From: Siphonodentalium dalli | Lineage: Eukaryota; Mollusca; Scaphopoda; Gadilida; Siphonodentaliidae | Direction: 5' to 3' | DNA length: 64,000 bases | Assembly (NCBI GenBank): GCA_032622095.1 | Contig: CP136066.1 | Coordinates: 133,641,917 to 133,705,916, forward strand | Part shown: positions 11,338-21,902 of the stretch, piece by piece | Layout: every line of letters starts with the position of its first letter | How positions within the stretch are numbered: position 1 is the first letter of the stretch | The notes under the pieces: generated by a model | What the model saw: only the letters and a program-made list of their open reading frames with translations | The model's database searches: none | What the model was told of the DNA's origin: nothing | Program-made: the position numbers and the translations under genes

Positions 11338-11418
11338 GTGGCATATCCATCACCTTTTCTACAGGAAGTCAACAAATTTTATCATTAAGGTATCGGTAAG
11401 TGGTGATGGATATGCCGC
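11338..11418. repeat. Short inverted repeat, 17-bp arms
   Basis: GTGGCATATCCATCACC (11338-11354) faces GGTGATGGATATGCCGC (11402-11418), one mismatch, loop 47 nt. Confidence 0.8.
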
Positions 11419-11485
11419 ATCTATTTATATGGTCGTATCATTCCCTGCTCGCTTCGCTCGCCCCTAATTTGACCCCTAATCTGTC

Positions 11486-11875
11486 TCAGGGTACATATAC
11501 ATGACCGTCGATGATGACGTTCCAAGCTCCCGTGGTACCGTGACTGCGTGAGTACGACAGTAAACAGTACTCACCGTGTAAGCTGTGGGTGGTCGGAGTG
11601 TTCGAAAGTAATCCCTGGACGTTGGTCCATTCCGTTTCCGTGTCGGCAAGAAGAAACCGACCACTGGGGTAATCTTCGTCTCTGGCTATTCTTCGCACAG
11701 CGACGTGCATTTGGTGCAGGCTGACCCCCTTGGCCTTCACCCAGGAGTCAATAGCATATTTCTCCTTTAACATCGTTTTCAACTCAGACAGTTTTACAGA
11801 GTTGTTCAGTTCAGCAACAAAACTCCTCATCTCGGGGCGAGTTCCGTCCCGAAATGACAACCTACACGCTGTTTA
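11486..11875 (-). CDS. Unrecognised open reading frame, possible gene fragment
   Basis: An open frame of about 129 codons (TAA at its upstream end, TGA at 11486-11488). Its composition looks protein-like, with alternating charged and hydrophobic residues (KLSELKTMLKEKYAI, HVAVRRIARDEDY, GRFLLADTETEW, AWNVIIDGHVYV), unlike the surrounding low-complexity shadows. There is no in-frame ATG until residue 11 of the frame counted from TTG at 11860, so it may be an exon with an upstream acceptor or a decayed element fragment. I do not recognise a family. It is GC-richer than its flanks. Confidence 0.3.
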
Positions 11876-12372
11876 TAGCAGCATACCGGTAAACACGCAA
11901 AATTTATGGGAATCGAATTTCGATGCAATGGCCTTGACACTAATTAGGAACCGTAACTCTTGCCGGTTCCGGTAAATCTACATTTCGGACAACCGCCGCA
12001 AATAATGACCGGAAAGATAAAGAGCACCGTATACAAACGAATATATACGGACTAAGTACTATAAGAGTGTGCATCAGATTGGATCCCATATAAAATTCAT
12101 GATATTGTGATCTATTATGACCAAATGAGGAACCGAATCGCAATATTTCACCCGAAATGGAATACGTTTATATAAATACATGAATCCAGCTTAATTTGTG
12201 TCTTGAATCCGGCGTACGGGTCCAAAATGGGTCGATTCCGGCGTACGAAAAGGGGGGGGGGGAAGGGGCCCTCTTATAGCATATCCAAAATCCACTTTGG
12301 ACAAGTATTTTTACAGCGATTTTAAAACTGCCCATTTTTCCGGCCATGGGTCCATGATGGGAAGTAGGTATG

Positions 12373-13856
12373 TGGGTGAATATCTGAAAACTGTACAATT
12401 TGGAGGATTGCATTGCTCAAAATTCATAGTTCAAATTCACATAAAAAAACATTTTCATGTTGAACCTGATGACTTACCATGAATTAGGATTTACTTCGGC
12501 ATGCTGGAATTTTATTCCCATTGCCATGGCAACATGACTCACTCAAGGTAGGTAGTAAAACATGTCACTCCTGTTACTAACAAACAACAATCAGCTTACA
12601 CCAAGTGCGGCCATTTCACCCAACTAAAATGTATTTATTGTTATTACCTTTTGTTACTTCCAGGAAATAATTAAGCTTGAATAAGCTCATCATAGTAAAT
12701 ATGTTTAAATTCCCTATACTCTGGGTGAATTCGCATATTTCTTGCATAAAAGTGCAAAACTGATTACTCTGTAGGCCATGAACTCAAGAGTTAGTATGCA
12801 TAAGTGTCTACACTTTGTATCAATCCCATTATTATAATAAATGTTTTCTTTGGACCAGTTGGACGAGTATTTTTTTTAGCAAAATGGAAATATGCGCTGG
12901 TAACAGGAGTGACATTGGTAACAGGAGTGACATTTTGGTAACAGGAGTGACACACCTGGTTTTTACAATGTTGTTATAAGTTGTTTTTTTTAAATGGATT
13001 ATATTGAATTCCTATCTTCTTGATCTACATGGACAAACACTAGCCAGAAAAAAGGGGTGGTGGCAATAACTGTTTGTTGCACATATCTGTCACTCCTGTT
13101 ACTGTCACTCCTGTTACCAAAAAAGTAGCAGGAGTGACAGTAACAGGAGTGACATATATGGTAGTTTATAGAAAATTTCGAAAAATGTTCCAGGATTTGA
13201 TAACTAATGACTTATGATTTGCACAAAAGACTCAATATAGTATATAAAACATATATTCCTGATAAATGGGAAATGATGGAAAGAAATGATATTGCGGTAA
13301 CAGGAGTGACAAACAATTAACATACTCTCTTCATTTGTTCAGCAATGTGCTCCGGTCTGCAGAAATGATTTCAAATCACCGCCTTTTGAACTTTTGTTGG
13401 GATTACCTATTTAATGAACTTCTCTCTGGTGGCAGGTTTCTCAAGAAGGCTACTCTACACCCTAGTGTAATGCCTTGTTATACTCTTGGTAACAGGAGTG
13501 ACACAAACATTGGTAACAGGTGCAATGTGGTCTATATTTTAAAGTTTGAAAGAAGAAAGTCCATCTTCCAGCTATAGTTGTTATGTTCATGTTTCATGGA
13601 CTCAAATAAGATTGAATATGTTGAATTTATCTTATATTATAAGGAAAAAAATGATCTATATAGTGTTGAATGTTGAAAAGTAACATTCAACAAATCCAAC
13701 AGCTCAAAATTGATCCAGGTTTTTGCCTGAAATTCATTATAAATATGACGTCACCTGGAAAAAATATTATTTGGTTTGCTCCCGTTGCACACAATTCTGT
13801 AATTATAGGGCCAATGGTAGTAACATCAAATTGTACAGTTTTCAGATATTCACCCA
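12373..13856. mobile_element. Region bounded by a 30-bp inverted repeat, packed with a 16-nt motif
   Basis: TGGGTGAATATCTGAAAACT and ten further bases at 12373-12402 recur inverted at 13827-13856. Between them GGTAACAGGAGTGACA, or its complement TGTCACTCCTGTTACC, occurs about ten times (12563, 12899, 12917, 12937, 13088, 13103, 13127, 13141, 13296, 13488; partial at 13511). No target duplication was found, so mobility is inferred. Confidence 0.5.
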
Positions 13857-13878
13857 TATAACAGATTGTGTGCAATTA
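13784..13878. repeat. Small inverted repeat around the right arm
   Basis: TTGCACACAATTCTG (from 13784) faces CAGATTGTGTGCAA (to about 13876), giving a stem of about 14 bp with one mismatch. Confidence 0.55.
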
Positions 13879-15262
13879 GAGTATGGGGGCGAATAGAGTG
13901 ACACAGATAGAAAATACATGTTATGCAATCACAACATGAAATGGCTGTCAAAATGGCTGCAACTCCAAGTTATGTCACGAAGACAGCGACATATTGGATA
14001 ACCACCTAGAAGTAAAAATACTTAATTTACATGTATGTTGTTAAATATCTTTAAAGGTACACATATCATTAAAATAGATCCATCTCAATGATTTATTGGT
14101 CACGGCAATGCAAGTTAAACCCAATGATTTACATCTTCAAAGTTCAGACTTTATGCTTAGAATGCATCCAGCAGTCGGGCCAAAAATAAGAATTTCTGGC
14201 ATGAAACACAAGAAGTAACGATTCTCCAAACAGTGTGTGGTAGTTTCTTTCGGAATGATGATTAATTATTGAATGTAACATATAGAAACTGAAGTGTACA
14301 CTCTTGTGCTATAAATACATGTACTAGTTACATTTCTGGAATTTTCAACATTCTCCGTGATATTAAACAATACACGTTTGTTGTGATGCTTATTATACTG
14401 AAAAGAAAAACTCATCTCTTCAGTAGATTAGCACCCATCTGACCAGATCGAATAGACAGTGCATCGTATATTTTATTTAAGACTAATTTTCATGCTGTTA
14501 CCAAACCAGTTTCTTTGTAGACAATTTTGTCCAAACTCCTTCATTCCGTACTTTACAACTGGAATATGCTGCCACACAATGCCCAATATTATGATTCAGT
14601 ATCTAGTTATTTGAACATATCTTACCAATGCCACCCACGTACTTGTGCTAAATATCAGTTGATCACAAAAATTTAAGTTATTATTTCAGCGTTGACCATT
14701 CACTCAATGTGCAGATATGTGTAACATTAGGGAGAAGGGGTAAACGCGGTGATGCGTTTGCAGAAAACAAAATGAGTGGCCTCAACCAAATATAATTTCC
14801 AGGTATAAACATAGTCTTTGCCACTGAGTATGCAGGCAATTTTGGTTAAGTTTAGAATTTAGAAGATAGTCAATAGTATTCCGTTGTTTTTTCATAAATT
14901 GCGTTCATAGTATATCACCATGCATTTGTGTGATAAATGCGAAATATTCGTGTTTCATCACATGACTGGGGGCAAATATGGCTTCTATTTTAACTGGTTC
15001 AGTGCTGACCCTATGTAAGAGTGCTGGAAGCCCAGATATGGGCTTTGGCAATGACACTGTCTTGTTTAGTCAAACTCTTGTTTAGTTTAATCATTTAAAT
15101 AGCGTTTGTCAGGTAATATTTCAAAAATATTGTTACATATATAATTAAATTGGGACATTGTGAAGTTTGAATGGATGCCGACCAATAAAATTGTCAGAAA
15201 AGGTACTTATATCGCGAAAAGTTTGAGAAAAATTACAAATGTTTTGCCCTAAGGGGGCCGAC

Positions 15263-15607
15263 AACCAAGCTCATAACCATAACCTAATCAGACATCCAGG
15301 CTCATATCGATAACCTACTTTGACAAACAGACAACCAGGCTCATAACCATAGCCTAATGAGACATCCAGGCTCATAACCGTTGCCTAATGAGACATCCAG
15401 ACTCATAATCATTGCCCAATGAGACATCCAGACCCATAACCATAGTCTAATGAGACATCAAGGCTCATAACCATAGCCTAATGGCTAATGAGACATCCAG
15501 GCCCATAGGCATAGCCATAGCCTAATGAGACATCCAGACTCATAACCATAGCCTATTGAGACATCCAAGCTCATAACCATAGCCTAGTGAGACATCCAGG
15601 CTCATAA
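15263..15607. repeat. Minisatellite, 31-bp unit, about 11 copies
   Basis: The unit ataaccatagcctaatgaga + catccaggctc repeats with substitutions; one copy carries a short internal duplication near 15482-15515. Confidence 0.93.
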
Positions 15608-16509
15608 CATAATCACAAATGTATATACTAGTATATGGGGGTCAAATTTGAGAAAAGAGTGCAAATTATCAACTGCGAGCATAAAATTCAATAATTTTCT
15701 GTTTGTTGAAATATATATACGCATTTTATTACGTGTACAGTATGTAGGATATTTAGCAGCGAACCAGTTAAGACACAGACAATAGGATCTACACATTTTA
15801 CGCTATGAATAGCTCTCATACTGTTCTCTAGCATTGAAATTTCGACAGGTCTGTTGTTGCAGATATAAAAATACTGGTATTAATGATGATCAGTCACATT
15901 CGTGAAACTGCTCTGAAACTGCTCTGATTCTAGAAAAGGTTACAGAATCAATACATCCCTATTAAATCCCATTTAACTGTTTAATTACATAGATATCACA
16001 TGATTCAGATAAACAGTGTAGATAAATCTGTGTTATTTTTCGGTTTCTGAGCGCCAAAAAAGTCTTGATTTAACCTTTGTATGAGACCCTGCTTGCTGTC
16101 TTGGGAAAGCAAGTATTTGTTCACTCTTATATGACTACCGATAGCTATTCAATTTTCAATATTTTTTTAATTTTAATCTAGTTTGTCCATTTTGGCAGCC
16201 AGTTTGGGACAGACATTCCACAGATATGGTTTACGACTATAAACCATTGTCGGTGTATATTTAATTGTATTACTAATTTGGCATTAGTGGGTGCACCTAC
16301 CACAGAAATACAGCATTTTTCGATACAAACTGCCACCATGGATGCCATATTGAATAGAAAATTTCGCTCAAAGTGGATTTTAGCGGATTTTTGATATGTG
16401 ATTCAAGACATTTTCCCCCACAAAATGAGACCAAGAAACCTTCATTACAAATTTCTTCCGGGTCTAACCCTCTGACGACCATCTATCAGCCAATTAAAAC
16501 ATTGGTGAC

Positions 16510-16915
16510 TGAAAATAAACTATGTAACCGATAACTCCAGTTTGTATTATTTTATCTGAACCAAAGTTGGTATGTGTATTTCTGAGCTAAAAATACAGGC
16601 CAAGTTCAAATATGGGTTCCGTCCAATTATTTTTGTATGAGTTACTGCCCTTTTTCGATTTCCGACTGATAACTCCCGTTTACATTATTTGGTTTGTATG
16701 TTTCCCAGCTAAAAGTTCCATTATGGCTTCTGTCTAATTATTTTCACATGAGTTACAGTCCTTTTTTGACTTAGAATTTGACTGCATTTTGGCATTGAAA
16801 TTAGGGGTATATCAGATATTCTTTGTAAGCTCAAATTGTTATTGTATTTTGCGGTAGTAAAATTTGGAATGGCTAACATATTTTGCCACACCCTAGCGAT
16901 GCTCTTGTTTGACAT
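16510..16915 (+). repeat. Dispersed repeat family G, copy 1
   Basis: Units share ccgataactcc, gttggtatgtgtatttc, ctaaaa-tacaggccaagttc and catgagttac-gtcc, ending gccacaccctagcgatgctcttgtt. Related copies are at 18750-19235 and 55545-55890. It ends only about 20 bp before the acceptor of the 27-bp exon. Confidence 0.75.
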
Positions 16916-16936
16916 TTTTATTTATTTTCCTTTTAG

Positions 16937-16963
16937 ATTGAAGAAGGGAATGTGGAATACAAG
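16937..16963 (+). CDS. GTPBP2: GTPBP2-like exon 1 of those visible (27-bp microexon)
   Basis: Nine codons read IEEGNVEYK between acceptor ttttag and donor gtaaga. Vertebrate GTPBP2 carries an acidic EEGN-EYK stretch directly before the LKLVNPS segment, and here the next exon begins RTLVNPTDSR in the same phase (0/0), so the assignment rests on homology to both sides. The exon lies 23.3 kb upstream of the next one. The preceding coding exon was not found between 1 and 16,936, so the initiator methionine is probably outside the window. The short length means chance resemblance cannot be fully ruled out. Confidence 0.75.
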
Positions 16964-18149
16964 GTAAGAGAAAAATGCTGTAAATTTGGCAGTCTCTTTC
17001 AGCAGGGTAGAAAACTTTCATATGATTGCTAAAATATATTTGAGTCATTGCAAATGTGCTTTCTATCAATTAATATTTTAAAATCATTATATTCCTACCG
17101 GTATTTCTTTTTGACTAATATTGAACACATATTGCCATTTTCTAGCATCCTATGATATACCCAGGTTTAAATGTAGGGTCTGTGGAACTTAGGATATGAC
17201 GGCTCGTCCATGGTCTGGCCCATTATACACAACTTATGAAATTCCATGCCCAAGACCCCTCCTGTTTGCTTGCATCAGTTCTGGGCTGGGCTGCTGTATT
17301 GGGCTATAACAATATCACCTTAATTTGAAAATCATGCTGTGTTACACCCGATTACATATTATTTCCATTAAATTAAGAAATTTCACTGAATTTATCATCT
17401 ATGAACAATACATGACATCCCATGTCTCCGATATAGATGTCACAGGGTAATATCAGATCAATCTAATCCTCAATGTGCAATTAGTATTTATTAAATTGTC
17501 AATGGGACTATTCATAAGTTAATTTTCATGACACATGAATAAACATTCCCAATTAAATTCATAATTTTCTGACAGAAATACATGTATGGATGGATTAAAA
17601 GATTGATTTTAGTTCATACCAGGTGACAGCTCAAAAATATATCAGATTCAAGTTCAACACTGTCTGCACAAATGGCACTTTTTTCCCCACCACCATGGAT
17701 TTTCCTATCAAAGTCTTACTTTTGATACGGAAAGTTGAGCTGGTATTTGTCGACCCCTGATATTTTTTGACGTTTCCCTCTTTTCGGGGAATTACTCTTT
17801 TAATTTGTTTCAAATAAAATTGAAATAGCTGTTGCCAGCGTTTCCATCGTCCCAGAAGAAGTATTTAACAAAAATGAAAATACATGTACATGTCAATTTG
17901 TTTTGAGATGTTGCCATTGAACCATGAAAATAAAGAGCAAGATATGATACCAGTTACATGTGAACTCATACAATGTATGTCACCACTACCCAGTTAGTCA
18001 ACTTGATGTCAAAACTTGATGAAATAATGGCCAGTTATTTCAGCGTAAATTGCTACTGTTTCCAATGTTTCAATTTGTTTCAATGGCCTCTACGTGAAAC
18101 GAAAATGGTTACCCGTTTTATTCTGCTCACATTATTTGCCATATCTAGA

Positions 18150-18740
18150 TCTATCGGCACACCCTGTAGCCCGCATTAATTGGAGAATTGTTTTTAAAAT
18201 TTAAATGTTTAGGATCGATCACCTCTAGATGGGAGCTATGGAAATAGAACAATTATTTTATGAAAACATGGCCACCAGCAGCCATCTTGGATTTTACTCT
18301 TTGCATGACTGAATCCTATTGCACACCCTACAGACCACATCTCTGATACGATCGTCACCAAACTTCATACAGATATTTTGTGTGACCACTAGATGGGTGC
18401 CATAATTTTTTCAAATTTCGTTTAGGAAAACATGGCCATCTTGGATTTTACTCTTTGTATGACTAACTCATTTGGTACACCCTACAGACAACATCCTTTG
18501 TCTGGTCGTCACTAAACTTCACATGGATCTTCAGGATGACCACAAGATGGGAGTAACCTAATTTTTCCAAATTAAAAAATATGGCCACCGGCAGCCATTT
18601 TGGATTTTACTCTTTGACTAAATCCTTTAGCACATCTACAGACCACTTTCCTCATCTGATTGTCACCAAACTTCATATTGATCTTCAGATCTCATTGATC
18701 TCATGGATTTTACTTTATTATATCTCTTCATTTTGATATC
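18150..18740 (+). repeat. Diverged family A units (subfamily A')
   Basis: Three units contain cacaccctacagaccacat, ccaaacttcatatggatctt, gatgggagctat and atggccaccagcagccatct followed by tggattttactctttg. They lack the 5' and 3' hairpin ends of the full family A element. Confidence 0.8.
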
Positions 18741-18749
18741 TAGACTTGA

Positions 18750-19235
18750 TTCTGGTTTTACTTAAGACATTTTAACTTTCCGCATTCCTAATCGCTCAAT
18801 TTCAAATTTTTTATGTGGATTTACTACCCAAACTACAAGTCAAGTTCGAATTTTTGTTCCGCCCGCCAATTTTTGCCAGAGTTATGGTCCTTGTCGACTT
18901 AAGAGTTTGCTGATTATTTTGGTTTCCGTGTGATAACTTTAGTTTTTAGTTATCTTGATTGTTTTCAAATTTTTTATATGAATTTATCATATGAAAATAT
19001 TGTACAGGTCAAGTTTGAATTTGGGTTCCGTCTGCCTATTTTCACTCGAGTTATGGTCCTTGTTGACTTATAATTTGACTATTATAATATTATTTTGGTT
19101 TCCGGCAGACAGCTTTTGTTATTGTTATCTGTTTGTTTTAAAATTTGTAATATGACTTACTTGTTATGGCCCTTTGTTGAAATTATCATGGGCATATTTT
19201 TCCATGCCCTTGCGATGCTCTTGTTAGATTAATGT
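18750..19235 (+). repeat. Dispersed repeat family G, copy 2
   Basis: Carries caagttcgaatttttgttcc, gagttatggtccttgtcgac and ends catgcccttgcgatgctctt, like the copies near 16.5 and 55.6 kb. Confidence 0.7.
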
Positions 19236-19419
19236 TCTTTTCCACTGTGGTCTAAATCAGCCTTTAGAAAATGGTTTAAATCGATGTGAATGTCAATCTA
19301 TTTTGTTTCTTTTTATATTTTATTTTGAAAAACTGTTGTATTATGTTATCGGTAAAAAATCGTAAATTGTGAATTATGGTACATAGGCATTAATTTTGTT
19401 TTTTCCCCCTCTTTTTTGA

Positions 19420-21245
19420 AGAATAATGGGTAGTATACTGGATGACTGCATCCGTCCGTTTATCTGTTTGTCCGGTCATATATCTCAGCCTTAGATCTCT
19501 GAATGTTATTTGGTATGGAAGTTTGCCATCATGCCTGCTTTCAAAAGAGGGGCAAATTACTCTATTCGCGTTTTACATTTTAGAGTTATCCTCAGAACTT
19601 TGTCAATCTGGAAATATTTTTTTATGGTCTGTCTGTGCAGATATCTCACCCATTATAAAGGTAGGTTATCAGATCTGAATGAAATTTGGTACGGAAGTTG
19701 GCCATCATGACTGCTTTCAAATGAGGGGCAAATGACGTTCACATTTTCTATTCTCAATTTATCCTTCTTTGTTTATCTGGAAATGTGGCCTTTTTTTGTC
19801 TCTGCAGATATCTCAGCAATGGCTTAATGGATCTGAATGATATTTGGTATGGATGTTCACCATCATGACTTCTTTCAAAAGAGGGGAAAATGACATTGTT
19901 CACAACATTTTCCGCTCTAGTTATCCTTAGTGCTTTATTAGCTCAACTTTACTTTGTAAAGTTTGAGCTGCTGCCATGGCTTTGTCGTCCATGTGTGCAT
20001 GTGTGATGCGTCAACAATACAGGCTACAGGTTGTACCTTTGGTTGGATCATTATGAAATTTGACATAGCTGTTGACATCAACATTTAAACCGGAAACGAT
20101 TCATTTTGGGGTCATTCGGAAAAAAAACATGGCCGCCAGTGGCCATCTTGGATTTCAATAATCAATCCATTAGCACAGGCTACCGGTCGTACTGTTTGTC
20201 TGATCATCATGAAATTTGGAATGTAGATGGGAACGAGTCATTTTGGGGTCATTCGGGCAAAAAACATGGCTGCCAGCAGCCATCTTGGATTTCAAAATTC
20301 AATCCATTAGCACGGGCTACAGGTCGTACCTTTGGCCTGATCATCATAAAATGTGTCATGGATGTTAATATTGACATGTAGATGGGAACGAGTTATTTTG
20401 GGGTCATTCGGCCAAAAAACATGGCCACCAGCAGCCATCTTGGATTTTACTCTTTGTATGACTAAATCCTTTAGCTCGGGCTACAGGTCGTACCTTTAGT
20501 CTGATCATCATGAAATTTTTCATGGCTGTTGTAATTGGAATGTAGATGGGAAAGAGTCATTTTTGGGTCATTCGGACGAAAAACACGGCCGCCAGTGGCC
20601 ATCTTTGATTTCAAAATTCAATCCATTAGCACGGGCTACAGGTCGTACTGTTCGTCTGATCATCATGAAATTTGTCATGGATGTTAATATTGACATGTAG
20701 ATGGGAACGATTAATTTTGGGGTCATTCGGCCAAAAAACATGGCCGCCAGCAGCCATCTTGGATTTTACTCTTTGTATGACTAAATCCTTTAGCACGGGC
20801 TACAGGTCGTACCTTTAGTCTGATCATCATAAAATTTGTCATGGATGTTAACAATGATATGTAGATGGGAACGAGTCATTTTTAGGTCATTCGGCCAAAA
20901 AACATGGCCACCAGCAGCCATCTTGGATTTTACTCTGTGTATGACTAAATCCTTTACTGCTCATTTTTTACACTCCTTTTTAATCTCTCTATTCATTGCT
21001 CATCACAAAAAATTACCTTCTTTACAAAGTTGAGCTACAGTGTTATTGACACTTTCATTTATCTGGAAATGTGGGTTTTTGTCCATCCGTGCAGATATCT
21101 CAGCCATGGGGTTATTGGATCTGAATGAAATTTGGTATGGAGGTTTTCCATCATGACTGCTTTCAAAAGAGTGCCCAATGATGTTGTTTTCATTTTGATT
21201 TTTCCTGAATTATCGACCTTGGTTTGTAAATTGCTTGCCATAATA
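19420..21245 (+). repeat. Family F repeat (tandem ATGAAATTTGGTATGG units), split by a family A element
   Basis: After catccgtccgtttatctgtt, units repeat gcagatatctcagcc, ggatctgaatgaaatttggt, catcatgactgctttcaaa and ttatctggaaatgtgg. The array is interrupted at 19938-21057 and resumes with ttatctggaaatgtgggttt. A second locus is at 43155-43680. Confidence 0.8.
19938..21057 (+). mobile_element. Family A element copy 1 (Helentron/HINE-like)
   Basis: It starts TTAGCTCAACTTTACTTTG with a hairpin closing at AAAGTTTGAGCT. It holds about five units of about 185 bp (gggctacaggtcgtacc, gatcatcatgaaatttgtca, acatgtagatgggaacgag, aaacatggccgccagcagcc, atcttggattttactctttg) and ends AGTTGAGCTACAGTGTTATT-GACACTTTCATT. 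TAGCTCAACTT near the start is complementary to AAGTTGAGCTA near the end. Subterminal inverted repeats, internal tandem repeats, a 3' hairpin and no target duplication fit non-autonomous Helitron-like elements. Confidence 0.75.
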
Positions 21246-21567
21246 TCTCACATCAGTGAGCATTGAGCAAACCAGGTCTTTTACAATTTTTTTTTTGTTC
21301 CTCAATTTTTCACGATTATTTTTTGTTCGGCTCTTCTGCTGATGTTTTTTAACTATTTTTGAATGACTTGTCTTACTGAGGAGAGTATTGCAGAGGTCCC
21401 TCTCAGCTGATGCCTGATGGTATTGGCAATGTCCTCATCTGAATTTGAACCATGCGGGTATGCCAGCACTGCTGGTGAAACCTCTTGGTATGTTTACTTG
21501 TTGACAAGTTGTTTTTGAAATAAAGATATTACCGGTATGTTTGTTTGTTTTCTCAGACATTTTGTTA

Positions 21568-21900
21568 GCTCAACTTGACAAAGTCAAGTTTTAGCTATTA
21601 CGAAATGGGTTGGTATCTGTCATACATCCTTCAACAATTTTCTTCAGCAAACTCTACAGGTCACATCCCTCACCCAATCATCACCATACTTCATATGGAT
21701 CTACAAGGTGACCTCTAGATGGGAGCTTACAATTTTTTTCCTGAAATCTGTTAAAAATTATGGTTGCCAGCAGCCTTTTTGGAATTCAAATTTGAATTCA
21801 TCGGCACACCCTGCAGCCTGCATTTATTGGAGAATTGTTTGGATCGTCATCAAACTTCATTTCAGTCTTCGGAGTGACCTCTTGATTGGAGCTATCCCAT
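21568..21900 (+). repeat. Subfamily A' fragment
   Basis: Starts with a variant hairpin agctcaacttgacaaagtca-agttttagct, then A' units (caccatacttcatatggatc, gatgggagctt). It is truncated where the next family A element begins. Confidence 0.65.
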
Positions 21901-21902
21901 TA

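Noticed and set aside
10359-11399. Long + strand open frame (346 codons, histidine/proline-rich repeats)
   Set aside because: It is the translation of a minisatellite whose common unit is 69 bp; frames stay open on both strands for the same reason, and flanks show no gene signals.
15263-15607. CRISPR-like regular repeats
   Set aside because: Units are contiguous without unique spacers, and this is an animal genome; it is a minisatellite.
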